Counted from the stretch's first letter, positions 16,754-25,091 are shown. The stretch: 64,000 bases of DNA from Planctomyces sp. SH-PL14 (GCF_001610835.1 NZ_CP011270.1:5722001-5786000); one strand, 5' to 3'. Notes: a model not told the origin generated them from the sequence alone. Numbers and translations: made by a program.

Positions 16754-17230
16754 TCAATCGGACCGGTCGCCTGGGCTGCGGACATGCCCCGAGGCGGACT
16801 TTGGCGAGCGGGGGGCGTCAGCCCCCTGATCCCGCATGGCGGTCGGAGGCGGGGACGGCGGAGCGGAGTCGACGGGCGTGATGCGGTTCACGCTGTCGCG
16901 GATGGCTCGGAGGATTTCTTCGTGGGACTTCTGGCCGCCGCGGAGTTCGATGTGTCCTTCGGAGAGTTGGCGGAGGATGGCCGTTTGTTTGGGCATCTGG
17001 TCGCGGGCGGTGTCCATGAGGTCGGAGTGGCTGGAGAGGATGCCGGTGATGTAGGGTTCGACGCGGGCCCAGGCGTAGCAGAGTCCGGCGGCGATGGCCC
17101 GGCCGGTGCGGAGGATGACCCAGGAGAGTCCGGCGAGTGCGACGAGAGGCCAGCCGAACCGCTCCATGAGTTCGAGGAGCGGTTTGAGGTGTTCGGGAGC
17201 GAGGAAGTCCATTTGGTACCGCCGGGTCAT
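16754..17230 (-). CDS. Membrane protein whose C-terminus is built from repeat B
   Basis: The product has 158 residues. A hydrophobic segment (GWPLVALAGLSWVILRTG, then AIAAGLCYAW) is followed by an amphipathic helix region (SHSDLMDTARDQMPKQTAIL, HEEILRAIRDSVNRI). The last 30 residues (RDQGADAPRSPKSASGH) read through a copy of repeat B at 16803-16831, so a spacer element appears to have been taken into the gene. It is the first gene of the minus-strand module ending at 12697. No clear ribosome binding site precedes either candidate ATG (17230 or 17212). Family unknown. Confidence 0.5.
   Translation of the reverse strand: MTRRYQMDFLAPEHLKPLLELMERFGWPLVALAGLSWVILRTGRAIAAGLCYAWARVEPYITGILSSHSDLMDTARDQMPKQTAILRQLSEGHIELRGGQKSHEEILRAIRDSVNRITPVDSAPPSPPPTAMRDQGADAPRSPKSASGHVRSPGDRSD
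16803..16831 (+). repeat. Repeat B (GTCA-loop hairpin), copy inside a gene
   Basis: GGCGAGCGGGGGGCGTCAGC followed by CCCCTGAT. The core is a hairpin with arms GGGGGC and GCCCCC and loop GTCA. The same string recurs at 32250, 39240 and 41343, and in reverse at 36659. This copy is in-frame within the 16754-17230 gene. Confidence 0.85.
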
Positions 17231-17282
17231 GAGGCGTGCTTCGCCATGCCCCCTTCATCGGTCCAAAACCGCTCGCCAAGAA

Positions 17283-17599
17283 CCGGGTCCAGGGGCACCC
17301 TGGTCAGGGGGTGCAGGGGGCAGAATGCCTCTTGCCCGCCGGAGGCCTGGCCGTCGAGAGATGTCTGAAGGAGCACCTGTCCAACTTTGGCCAACGTGTC
17401 GTATGCCCCTTCACCAACCCGCGGGGATTGCATCGCCAGCGGTGTGGTGTGGTGGAGTCCTCAACGCTGGTACCACAAAGGGGACGTCCGTTGCGTACCA
17501 CGGTTCCTCATCGAAGCGCCTCCGGCGGCAAGGGGTTGCCCCCTTGACCCCGGCTGCCGTCGCACAATGGGTTTGAGCTATGGAGACTGTGCCGGCGGG
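17283..17599 (+). repeat. Repeat A, full copy 5 (forward)
   Basis: A full copy from CCGGGTCCAGGGGCACCC to the end of the right module (AATGGGTTTGAGCTATGG). The right hairpin is shortened here (arm CAAGGGG, loop TTG, then CCCCCTTG). It fills the spacer between the phage-like module and the next secreted-protein gene; the remaining 72 bases hold only that gene's promoter region, in which I see no clear boxes. Confidence 0.9.
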
Positions 17600-17671
17600 C
17601 GCGCTGGTTCGCGGCGCTTCGGTTGCGGTATCCTTCCTGCATTCTGTCCACACGTTTGACGAGGGCACGTC

Positions 17672-19414
17672 ATGCTCCATCCGCTCCTGGCCGTGGCACT
17701 CCTGCTCATCGCACTCGCCAGCCCCCGCGCCGCCTCCGCCGCCCCACGCGTCATCACGTTGCCCGTCCCCGTCACCAAAGGCTGGTACCTCACCCCCGAC
17801 TCCGAAACCCTCATCCTCTCCAGCCCCAAAACCGGAGAACTGATCTACTTCAACGTCCTCCAGGGCAAAGAAACCCGCCGCCTCGCCGTCCCCTTCAAGC
17901 CCGCCGCCATCACCGGCCAGAAAGACCTCCTCTTCGTCGCCGTCGAAGGAGGCAACATCGTCCACGCCCTCCGCCGCGAAGACGGCGAGAAAGTCCGCCA
18001 GTACCGCCTCCCCGGCGAACCGGTCCAGGCCCTCGCCTGCCACCCCGAATCCGGCCCAATCTTCGCCTCGAACCTGAAGGAAGAAATCTTCTCCCTCGCC
18101 CCCGACTCCACGCAGGCCACCAAGACCAACGCCCTCGGCATGTTCCTCTGCGTCGACCCCGTCACGGGCAAGCACCTCTTCGCCGGTACCAACCGGCCAT
18201 CAGAAGACGTCCTCGAGTTCCAGCGCTCCGCCACCGGCCAGCTCCAGGTCAAACGCCTCACCGTCGCCGAAACCGCCACCGTCGCCCGCTACGCCGTCCA
18301 GGGCTCGCGGCTCAAGCTCGTCGACATGAACGCCAACACGGCGGTCGGCTTCGGCGGCTACCTGCACCTCAGCCCCGATGGCAAGAAGTTCGTCATGGTC
18401 GCCGGCGGGGGCTGGCGTTCGCCGACAAACCGGTCGACCCGCTTCGACATGGCGGTCTTCGACGCGACCTCGCCGGACACCATGCTCGGCGGTCTCGAAA
18501 TCGGCGGCCCGCAGACGATCGCCTTCCACCCGGTCCTGCCGATCGGCGTCGCCCAGGGGGCCAACTACGACTACTCGCTCTTCGACGCGGAGAGCCTCGT
18601 GGTCCGGCAGCAGTGGCGGCTCAAGCCCCCGGCGGTGAACTTCTGGCACAACCTCGCCGCGTTCGGCGGCAAAGGGACAGTCTTCCTCTCCCAGCAGGGA
18701 GAGTCGCTCCAGTTCTTCATCCTCGACCTCACGCCCGAGCAGAAGGCCAAGCTCGAAGCCCGTTACGGCAAGCTCCCCGAATATCCCGACGCCCTACCCG
18801 TCGAAGCCGCCCAGACCGCCCTCGCCGCCAAAGGCCCGACGCCCCCCGTCACCCCGCCGACCGACCCCGGTTCTCCCGAGCCGCCGGCCACGGTGATGAG
18901 GAAGTCCGGCACCGACCGGCCGACGGCGACGAAGCCCATCCCCAAGCCGCCGGCGGGGAAGCCGCTGGGCCGCCAGGACGCGCCGGTCCACGTTCCGGAG
19001 GGCTCGGATCTGGCGTTCTACCGGGCGGTGAAAGGCCTGCCGTACCTGCAGGACCGGGACTACCGGCTGATGGCGATGCCGAAGTCCGTGAAGGACAGCG
19101 CGGTGCTGGTCCGGGATTCGTCGCGGGCGGGGGGCTGGCCGTCGAAGGGAACGGTCGAGGCGACGCGGGACTGCACGGCTTACCTGGCGGTGATGTACCA
19201 GATCAACGGTTCCAGCCTGGTGAAGCGGGACTTGTTCGACGTGCTGGAGAGCGAGGGCTGGAAGGAAGAGAAGGACGCCATCACGACGACCTCGGCGGAG
19301 AAGGAAACGTGGGGCTGGAAGTTGTTTTCGAAGCCGGTCCAGGCAGGCCCGCTGACGTTGTCCTCAAGGCTCGGCCTGAACTCGCCGGCGCAGGCGGTCT
19401 ACTTCTTCCGCTAA
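17672..19414 (+). CDS. Secreted beta-propeller-like protein with Pro-rich linker
   Basis: The product has 580 residues. A signal peptide (LLAVALLLIALASPRAASA) is followed by a region of about 330 residues with repeated strand patterns typical of YncE/WD-like propellers (YLTPDSETLILSSPKTGELI, LHLSPDGKKFVMVAGGG, ETRRLAVPF). A Pro-rich linker (about 385-445) leads to a C-terminal domain (YLQDRDYRLMAMPKSVKDSA, CTAYLAVMYQING, WKEEKDAITTTSAEKETWGW) that I do not recognise. It stands alone between repeat A copies. Codon endings change from almost all C at the 5' end to mainly G at the 3' end, the clearest case in the window. Confidence 0.7.
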   Translation: MLHPLLAVALLLIALASPRAASAAPRVITLPVPVTKGWYLTPDSETLILSSPKTGELIYFNVLQGKETRRLAVPFKPAAITGQKDLLFVAVEGGNIVHALRREDGEKVRQYRLPGEPVQALACHPESGPIFASNLKEEIFSLAPDSTQATKTNALGMFLCVDPVTGKHLFAGTNRPSEDVLEFQRSATGQLQVKRLTVAETATVARYAVQGSRLKLVDMNANTAVGFGGYLHLSPDGKKFVMVAGGGWRSPTNRSTRFDMAVFDATSPDTMLGGLEIGGPQTIAFHPVLPIGVAQGANYDYSLFDAESLVVRQQWRLKPPAVNFWHNLAAFGGKGTVFLSQQGESLQFFILDLTPEQKAKLEARYGKLPEYPDALPVEAAQTALAAKGPTPPVTPPTDPGSPEPPATVMRKSGTDRPTATKPIPKPPAGKPLGRQDAPVHVPEGSDLAFYRAVKGLPYLQDRDYRLMAMPKSVKDSAVLVRDSSRAGGWPSKGTVEATRDCTAYLAVMYQINGSSLVKRDLFDVLESEGWKEEKDAITTTSAEKETWGWKLFSKPVQAGPLTLSSRLGLNSPAQAVYFFR

Positions 19415-19440
19415 AGCTCACCCGCCCAACCAGCGCACCC

Positions 19441-19550
19441 GCCGGCACAGTCCCCATAGCTCAAACCCAACGTGCGACGGCTGCTGGGGGCAACGGGCAA
19501 AAAAACAACACAGAGCGCCTTGCCGCCGGAGGCGCTTCCTTGAGGAACGG
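19441..19550 (-). repeat. Repeat A, right module only (reverse), copy 6
   Basis: A reverse right-half copy beginning GCCGGCACAGTCCCCATAGC and running through AACGTGCGACGGCTGCTGG to CTTGAGGAACGG. Its hairpin loop is the long TGTGTTGTTTT type (seen on the plus strand as AAAAACAACACAG), with decayed arms. It starts 27 bases after the stop of the propeller-like gene. Confidence 0.8.
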
Positions 19551-19561
19551 TCCAAACCATC

Positions 19562-19870
19562 ATGGATGCGGAAGCCGAAGAGAGCCGAATCCGCGATCAT
19601 TGTGAAGCCCCTCTCGCCGGGCCGCAGTCCGTGAGCGTCAACCAGGGTGCCGATGTCGTGGATGAGCTCGTGGCCCGTTACCACGAGGAGTGGAGCGTCG
19701 GCTACTTCCTGTCGCTGCTCGTCCTGTCCTACTTCGTGCCGCTGATCGGCCTGATGCTCGGCCCGCAGGGGATGAGCCACAAGTCGACGCGGATTCAAGG
19801 CTCGATCGTCTCGGTCGTCGCCGCAGTCCGGATGGTGATGTGGGCCATGAAGTGGGGCTGGCCCGTATGA
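19562..19870 (+). CDS. Small membrane protein
   Basis: The product has 102 residues. The first 45 are polar and acidic; two hydrophobic segments follow (SVGYFLSLLVLSYFVPLIGL and IQGSIVSVVAAVRMVMWAM). The ATG lies just after the end of a repeat A module. It ends KWGWPV and has no recognised family. The membrane segments and good codon use support it as a real gene, but the small size keeps confidence moderate. The 160 bases after it hold nothing I can recognise. Confidence 0.5.
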   Translation: MDAEAEESRIRDHCEAPLAGPQSVSVNQGADVVDELVARYHEEWSVGYFLSLLVLSYFVPLIGLMLGPQGMSHKSTRIQGSIVSVVAAVRMVMWAMKWGWPV

Positions 19871-20032
19871 GAGTGATTCAGTTCCGTAGGCAGAGAATGG
19901 CCCCACCACGCGGAGCTTTCCGGCGGCAGACGCGTTTTCGACAGATTTGCGAACCGATTCATGCCGGGCTGTGTGACCCAGTCTACGAAGCTCCACCATC
20001 GCCCCGGCTTCATACGTTGGCGAGAGGCGAGC

Positions 20033-20845
20033 TTACCAAGGAGAGCGCGATGGCCGCAGTGGGAAGTTGCGAAGCACGTACCGCCGGTGCAGCGGGCGCG
20101 TCTTTCGTTCCGTCTGGCAGGCGTACCCCTTGAGGAGCCGGAGGGTCCGGGAGTGGAGGGGGAGCGGCTGGTTGAGGACGAACCAGGAGACCACCTCGTC
20201 GTATTCGGGCGTGGTCAGCGATCCTTCGTACCGGAACCACTCGTCCAGGGAGGGGATGACCGCCGCCGGCGGGAGCGAGACATAGCTTTCCTTGCCGCGG
20301 GCGGCGGTCTCCAAAGCGGGCGCGGTCCAGGCATCGAGCAGTTGCTGCAGTTCGGAAGAGGTCGCTGCGTCGGCCTTCTTCGATGAGCGCGGCGCGGGAC
20401 CTTCCGCCTGCTTCCTCGTAAGGTCGGAGACGACGCCCAGGACGATCAAAGTCGAGCCGTTCTGCGGGTTCTCGATCTCGTGGACCAGGTGCACTTCCAG
20501 AGCTCTCTGCTCCCCTTCCATGTCGTGTTCGGATCCAAGATGGACGTGAATCTTCACGAGCCGGGCCTTCATCCCGCCGAGGCCGGGGATCGCGTGCGGC
20601 GCAACGGTCAGCATCGGGGCGGTGTACCCCTTGGGCTCTTTCCCGGCGGTATACGTCCTCAGTACAAAGTTTCTGTGGTCGTCTTTCTCCGTGAACGTTC
20701 CCTCATAACAGCGCCCCCGGTAGTTGATGGAGAGCAGATCGGGAGCATTGACCTGGATCGCCTCGTCCTTCTTGAGGACGATTGGAGACTGCTGCGGCCA
20801 GTACTGAGCACCGCGCGCATTGCCTGATTCACCTGTACCACTCAT
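20033..20845 (-). CDS. Alpha-class carbonic anhydrase without export signal
   Basis: The 270-residue product has the alpha-carbonic anhydrase signature. The zinc ligands are His100 and His102 in VKIHVHLGSEH and His119 in ALEVHLVHE; Glu117 sits before the third ligand as in the family. The substrate-site segment FRYEGSLTTPEYDEVVSWFV places the gatekeeper Thr at 212. The N-terminal WPQQSPI matches the conserved QSPI, and RTRPLHRRYV the late RPxQPxxxR region. Enzymes of this class interconvert carbon dioxide and bicarbonate. Bacterial members are usually exported; this one starts MSGTGESGNARGAQY with no signal peptide. An exported form with a missed upstream start was considered, but no hydrophobic stretch is in frame just upstream. 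Confidence 0.85.
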   Translation of the reverse strand: MSGTGESGNARGAQYWPQQSPIVLKKDEAIQVNAPDLLSINYRGRCYEGTFTEKDDHRNFVLRTYTAGKEPKGYTAPMLTVAPHAIPGLGGMKARLVKIHVHLGSEHDMEGEQRALEVHLVHEIENPQNGSTLIVLGVVSDLTRKQAEGPAPRSSKKADAATSSELQQLLDAWTAPALETAARGKESYVSLPPAAVIPSLDEWFRYEGSLTTPEYDEVVSWFVLNQPLPLHSRTLRLLKGYACQTERKTRPLHRRYVLRNFPLRPSRSPW

Positions 20846-21139
20846 CGAAGGCCCTTTTTCAAAGAAGAGTTGGTCCGCTCGCCCCCATGGTGCCGGTCCG
20901 ACTGGAACACGTCAACAGAATGCTGCGGCCGGTCTTGGGTCGGGTGGCACGCCACGGAGGCTTTGCTAAGCGGCGTGGCGATTCGCTGTCGAGTGAGGAT
21001 TCGGGAACGCCGAGGCCACTCCTTGTCCAAAGCTGCCGGCTGTGGCACCCGGCCACTTCCGAATAGACGCGCGACCCGCAGCCGGCTAATTCTTCCGAAG
21101 AACGGGTGTGAGAACTCCAGGTCTGGCAAAGGGCGATTC

Positions 21140-22000
21140 GTGGCAGTGACGCTTCACACGTGGCACACGGCGTCCGAGGCGATTGCAGCGTTCGGCGAGC
21201 CCGGAGCGTCCGAGACCTTCTGCGATGGGCAGTTCGTGGTCCTGCCGTCCACCGTCCTGTGCTTTGTCACGACCGGCCCGACATTGGAAGGGGCGCACGT
21301 TTCGTCTCCGACGCAGGTGACGTGGCGGCCGAAGCCCGGCACCGTCCGGGCGCATCGGGACGACTACAGCTGGTTGCCCGAGCCCGTGCGGGAGATCTAC
21401 GACCGGAGTGCGCCGGAGGTCCGGAAGCTCCGCACGCACCACGTTCTCGTCCGTTCGCGGGACGATGAGCGGTTCTTCTATGCCGGCGAGGCGCAGCTGG
21501 AGAGCTACGGTAGCACGCGGGCCGCCGGCGGCGAGTGGGAGCTTGCCGCTCGATTCGCGCTCAGGCACAAGCTCCCCCGGGAAGTGTGGCGGAAGCTGGG
21601 GGGCTATTCCGGGTGGCTGGTGGAGGTGAACCATGAGGCCCGCTACGTCGAGACCGGTGACCTGCCGGAGTTTGAGCGGCTGGTGAACGAGTTGTCCCTG
21701 GCGGAGTTCTCGCACCTCTGGATGACCCGCTACGAAGAGGACTCGCTCACCCTCCACACCAACGCCCGGCGGGGATGGCTCATGTACCTCCGCGACCCGG
21801 CCGACAGTGGCCTCTATGCGCGGGACCTCGAGTCCGACGGAGCGACGGACACCCAGGAGGTGTTCCGGTGCGTTTGCGGGATCGACCTGGAGTTCGAAGC
21901 CGCCCGGACACTGCCGCGTGAGCTGGCCCAACGGGCCGCCATCGAGTTCTTCCAGACCGGCCGTTTGCCGGAGTGCGTCCCCTGGGATCCGGAGTGGTAG
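21140..22000 (+). CDS. Hypothetical cytoplasmic protein
   Basis: The product has 286 residues. It begins VAVTLHTWHTASEAIAAFGE and includes CDGQFVVLPSTVLCFVTTGP, YSWLPEPVREIYDRSAPEVR, RFFYAGEAQLESYGS and LSLAEFSHLWMTRYEEDSLT. There is no signal peptide or membrane segment. The pattern of aromatic-rich strands resembles proteins of the bacterial immunity or SUKH-associated kind, but I cannot name a family. I chose the GTG at 21140, which follows GGCAAAGGGCG, rather than the longer ORF from 20870, whose extra N-terminus looks non-coding. The 294 bases upstream hold no recognisable element. Confidence 0.6.
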   Translation: MAVTLHTWHTASEAIAAFGEPGASETFCDGQFVVLPSTVLCFVTTGPTLEGAHVSSPTQVTWRPKPGTVRAHRDDYSWLPEPVREIYDRSAPEVRKLRTHHVLVRSRDDERFFYAGEAQLESYGSTRAAGGEWELAARFALRHKLPREVWRKLGGYSGWLVEVNHEARYVETGDLPEFERLVNELSLAEFSHLWMTRYEEDSLTLHTNARRGWLMYLRDPADSGLYARDLESDGATDTQEVFRCVCGIDLEFEAARTLPRELAQRAAIEFFQTGRLPECVPWDPEW

Positions 22001-22078
22001 ACACGCGGAGCGACCGCCGCCGGCGGGCACGAATGGGCCGTCCAGTTGTCCGGGATGTCCCCTGATCGCCGTCGGCGC

Positions 22079-23302
22079 TCAACTCGCGGTGTTGGATTCC
22101 GGACTCGGAAGGATCTTGGCCGGCGAACTCCCCCACGCATCCGCGAGCTTGAACACCAGCGGGTTCAGCACGATGGAAAAGATCGCGCCCGCCACCAGCA
22201 GGCTGACCGCTTCGGGCGGGAGGAGTTCCAGGCTCACCCCCAGCGCCGCCAGGATGAACGAAAACTCCCCGATCTGCGCGAGCGCCGCGGAGACCGACAG
22301 CCCGAGCGCCATCGATTCCCCGAGGAGCAGCACGATCCCGAGGGCCGCCATCGACTTTCCGATCACGATGATCCCGATCACCGCCAGGACCCGCATCGGC
22401 TGCTCCAGCAGGACGCGGGGATCGAACAGCATTCCCACCGAGACAAAGAACAGCACCGCAAAGACGTCTTCCAGCGGCTGCAGGCTCTTGATCGCCTTGT
22501 GGCTGGCGTCGGACGCGTTCAGGACCATCCCGGCAAAGAAGGCCCCCAGCGCGAACGAGACCCCAAAGACCGCCGTGGCGGCGTAGGCGATGCCGAGCGA
22601 CTGGCCGACAACCGCCAGCGTGAACAGCTCGCGGGACTCGGTCTCCTCCACCTTCTTGAGGAGCCACGGAAAGACCCGCGTCCCCACGATGAGCATGAGC
22701 GCGACGAAAGCCGAGACCTTCGCCAGCGAGATTGCCAGGGAGCCCCACAGGCTCCCTTCGCCGGTGGAGACGCCTCCCAGCGGCCCGGCCAGGGACGGGA
22801 GAAGGACCAGCACGAGCACCACGGCGAGGTCTTCGACAATCAGCCAGCCGACCGCCACGCGCCCCTCGGGGGAGTCGATCTGTCCGCGGGCTTCGAGCGC
22901 CTTAAGCAGCACCACCGTGCTGGCGACGGAGAGCGCGATGCCGAACACGAGACCCGCGCCGAGCGGCCAGCCCCAGAGGCGCGAGATCAGCACTCCCAGG
23001 AAGGTGGCGGCCAGGATCTGCGCGATCGCGCCCGGGAGTGCGATCTTGCGTACGTCCCACAGGTCGCGGATGGAAAAGTGCATCCCGACGCCGAACATCA
23101 GCAGGATCACGCCGATCTCGGCGAGCTGATGCGCAAGCTTGGCATCGCCGACGAATCCCGGCGTAAAGGGACCGATCGCGACCCCGGCCAGCAGATAGCC
23201 GACGAGCGCCGGCAGGCCGACCCGGACTGCGACATACCCGATGGCAAAAGCGAGAGTCAGACCGATCGCGATCATCGCGATCAGCGGCGTATCGTGCGAC
23301 AT
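22079..23302 (-). CDS. Kef/CPA2-type cation:proton antiporter, membrane domain only
   Basis: The product has 407 residues with about 12 hydrophobic segments and the CPA2 pattern: VGLPALVGYLLAGVAIGPFT near the start, LLMFGVGMHFSIRDL, SVASTVVLLKALEARG, VGWLIVEDLAVVLVLVLLPS and LEDVFAVLFFVSVGMLFDP. The ED pair in the VEDLAVV segment is the expected ion-binding position. YbaL and KefB/C relatives carry a cytoplasmic TrkA-N/RCK domain after the membrane part; here the protein ends 20 residues after the last helix, so it lacks that gate. It would exchange potassium or sodium for protons across the inner membrane. The ATG at 23302 starts a normal N-terminus. Confidence 0.85.
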   Translation of the reverse strand: MSHDTPLIAMIAIGLTLAFAIGYVAVRVGLPALVGYLLAGVAIGPFTPGFVGDAKLAHQLAEIGVILLMFGVGMHFSIRDLWDVRKIALPGAIAQILAATFLGVLISRLWGWPLGAGLVFGIALSVASTVVLLKALEARGQIDSPEGRVAVGWLIVEDLAVVLVLVLLPSLAGPLGGVSTGEGSLWGSLAISLAKVSAFVALMLIVGTRVFPWLLKKVEETESRELFTLAVVGQSLGIAYAATAVFGVSFALGAFFAGMVLNASDASHKAIKSLQPLEDVFAVLFFVSVGMLFDPRVLLEQPMRVLAVIGIIVIGKSMAALGIVLLLGESMALGLSVSAALAQIGEFSFILAALGVSLELLPPEAVSLLVAGAIFSIVLNPLVFKLADAWGSSPAKILPSPESNTAS

Positions 23303-23677
23303 GGGGGGAGGGTGGTTGGGAGTGTGTTGGCGCGTGTTTTGAGGCACACCGTCGAAACAGCCTGTCCTCTCCCCCATCCGGGACCGCGATTGTAGGCCGC
23401 AGGCCCCGGGTGGTGGCCGGGAAATGGGGCGTCGATCAGAAAAGGACCGGATCCATCAGCCCCCGTTGCTGTTCAAATCATCAGCGGTTGGGCCCGCTCG
23501 TGAGCTGGACTGCGCGGTTCCTGCCGGTACTCGGGTCCGCCGTTCTAAGAGGCACGCCGATTCGAACATCCTCCCGCGCCGGAGACGCTCGGCGAGGATT
23601 GGCGGGGCGGCGAAGCGTTCGGCGACGTCCGGTCCGCGCTCCCCGCCTCAGCTGCGCGAATCACGACGCGCGGAGGA
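23303..23677. other. Spacer without recognisable gene
   Basis: About 375 bases between the antiporter start and the first duplicated membrane gene. It contains the antiporter promoter region. I saw no convincing reading frame, known repeat, or hairpin; the open frames here have poor codon structure. Confidence 0.5.
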
Positions 23678-23992
23678 TCAGCCCGCCGGCGAGTCGATGG
23701 AGGAGGCCCGATCCGCGTCAGCCCCCTTCTCGCGCGACCGGCTGTCGTCACTTGTCGACGCGATCATTCCGTCCAGGATCGCCACGAACGCGTGTCGCCC
23801 CACAGCGATGATCCCCAGCAGCAGGAGCAGAATCAGGATCCACACCACGGGGGCCGGGAAGATCGGCAGCAGCAGGGCCACGCCGACGATCGCGAACCCG
23901 ACTCGGATCGGCATTCCCTGTCGGTCCAGTCTCGCTTCCGACTTCTCAAGCCGTGCTCGAAGGGAAGCGATGTCGTCTTCAGTCGAGCTCAC
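23678..23992 (-). CDS. Small coiled-coil membrane protein, paralogue 1
   Basis: The product has 104 residues: a short coiled-coil start (EDDIASLRARLEKSEARLDR), two hydrophobic segments (VGFAIVGVALLLPIFPAPVV and WILILLLLLGIIAV) and a polar tail. The next gene upstream on the same strand (24127-24429) encodes a similar protein that begins almost identically (MSSTEDDIASLR against MSSIEDDLAVLR). The DNA upstream of both starts is also alike, so the pair arose by tandem duplication. Function unknown. Confidence 0.65.
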   Translation of the reverse strand: MSSTEDDIASLRARLEKSEARLDRQGMPIRVGFAIVGVALLLPIFPAPVVWILILLLLLGIIAVGRHAFVAILDGMIASTSDDSRSREKGADADRASSIDSPAG

Positions 23993-24126
23993 CGTCGGGT
24001 TCTCCGGTCGGGATCGTGCCTGGGCCCTGCGTTGCGGGATTATGCCGCGCGTCGCCGTGTCTTTCGGCTCAAACGCTCAATTCGTCGGGCATCGGGCTCG
24101 ACCCCCGTGGAGTCCCGCGAGAACGA

Positions 24127-24429
24127 TCAACCGCCGGCCGGATCTCCGGCCGAAGTCCGATCCCCGGCGGCTGTTTCGTGACGGGAGCGGCCGGTGTCTT
24201 TGGCCGGATCGATCACCCAGGCCAGGAACGACACGATCGCACATCCTCCAAGGACGATCGCCCCCAGGCCGACGAGTAAAACAGCAAACCTGGGGGAAAT
24301 CAGCAACGACAGGATGAGGCCGACGATCACAAACCCGAATCGGGTCCGTCGCCGCAGACGTTTCAGTTCCGCTTCCGTCTCCGTCTGACGTTTTCGGAGC
24401 ACGGCGAGGTCATCTTCGATCGAGCTCAC
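24127..24429 (-). CDS. Small coiled-coil membrane protein, paralogue 2
   Basis: The product has 100 residues: a coiled-coil start (LAVLRKRQTETEAELKRLRR), two hydrophobic segments (FGFVIVGLILSLLISPRFAV and LLVGLGAIVLGGCAIVSFLA) and a polar tail ending TSAGDPAGG, compared with SSIDSPAG in its paralogue downstream. Both genes share upstream sequence including GGGATTATGCC about 50 bases before the start. The layout (helix pair preceded by a coiled coil) suggests self-association at the membrane. No family is recognised. Confidence 0.65.
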   Translation of the reverse strand: MSSIEDDLAVLRKRQTETEAELKRLRRRTRFGFVIVGLILSLLISPRFAVLLVGLGAIVLGGCAIVSFLAWVIDPAKDTGRSRHETAAGDRTSAGDPAGG

Positions 24430-24605
24430 CGTCGGAATCTCCCGTCGTGGCGGTGTCTGGGCCCCTGCATTCCGGGATTATGCCACGGACGGCGCGGTCT
24501 CGCCTCCCCAGAGTTCCACCCGGCGAGCGTCTTGAGCCATGACGCGCCCGTCCTTGGAGGCCGCCGCTCGGGCCGGATCGCGAGCGGCCGAGGAACAGGC
24601 CGCTA

Positions 24606-25091
24606 TCACTCCAGGCAAGGGGAGACACAGGCTCCCTCAATCAGAACGGCCACGTTCTCCACGACCGTGAGGTTTCCAGGCCGGCCCCACACCGCATCCA
24701 CCACTCCCTGCGAAGACACGACGTCGATGAAGGCGGCCTCGGGTGACGAAACCCAGAACGTATCCGTCCGCCTGCTGCCGCAGAACGAAGGATCCAGACG
24801 GGCCCCCACTTCGACCTCCCGAAGATTCCCCGCCGCCAACGCCTCTTCCAGGCGATCGCCCCGGCGAATTCGGATCCGGTCCCTCAATGCCAGCATTCGG
24901 TCGACCTGCGGAACCGGCGTGAGAGCCGAGTCCCCGACTCCCTCACGCCGCAGGACAACGACCACCTGATTGGCGTCGACGGGCGGCTCGAGCGGGGCAC
25001 TGTGTCTGGACACGGTGATCGCAGCGGACGCGACACAAACGCCTGCGACGAACGCAACGGCGACACAACCCAACACGCTGATGCCGCGCAT
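24606..25091 (-). CDS. Secreted or membrane-anchored hypothetical protein
   Basis: The product has 161 residues. The N-terminus (ISVLGCVAVAFVAGVCVASA) is an export signal or anchor. The mature part has a helix-rich half (VPQVDRMLALRDRIRIRRGD, RLEEALAAGNLREVE) and a C-terminal half with strands (LTVVENVAVLIEGACVSPCL) and two late cysteines. It loosely recalls the SAF-type domain of pilus-assembly CpaB proteins, which I would not press. The ATG at 25091 starts the signal; the longer ORF begins inside a repeat A module. No operon partner is obvious. Confidence 0.55.
   Translation of the reverse strand: MRGISVLGCVAVAFVAGVCVASAAITVSRHSAPLEPPVDANQVVVVLRREGVGDSALTPVPQVDRMLALRDRIRIRRGDRLEEALAAGNLREVEVGARLDPSFCGSRRTDTFWVSSPEAAFIDVVSSQGVVDAVWGRPGNLTVVENVAVLIEGACVSPCLE

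Noticed and set aside
17623-19605. 660-codon plus-strand frame overlapping the propeller-like gene
   Set aside because: Out of frame with the signal peptide and domain motifs; Arg/Pro-rich in the first half.
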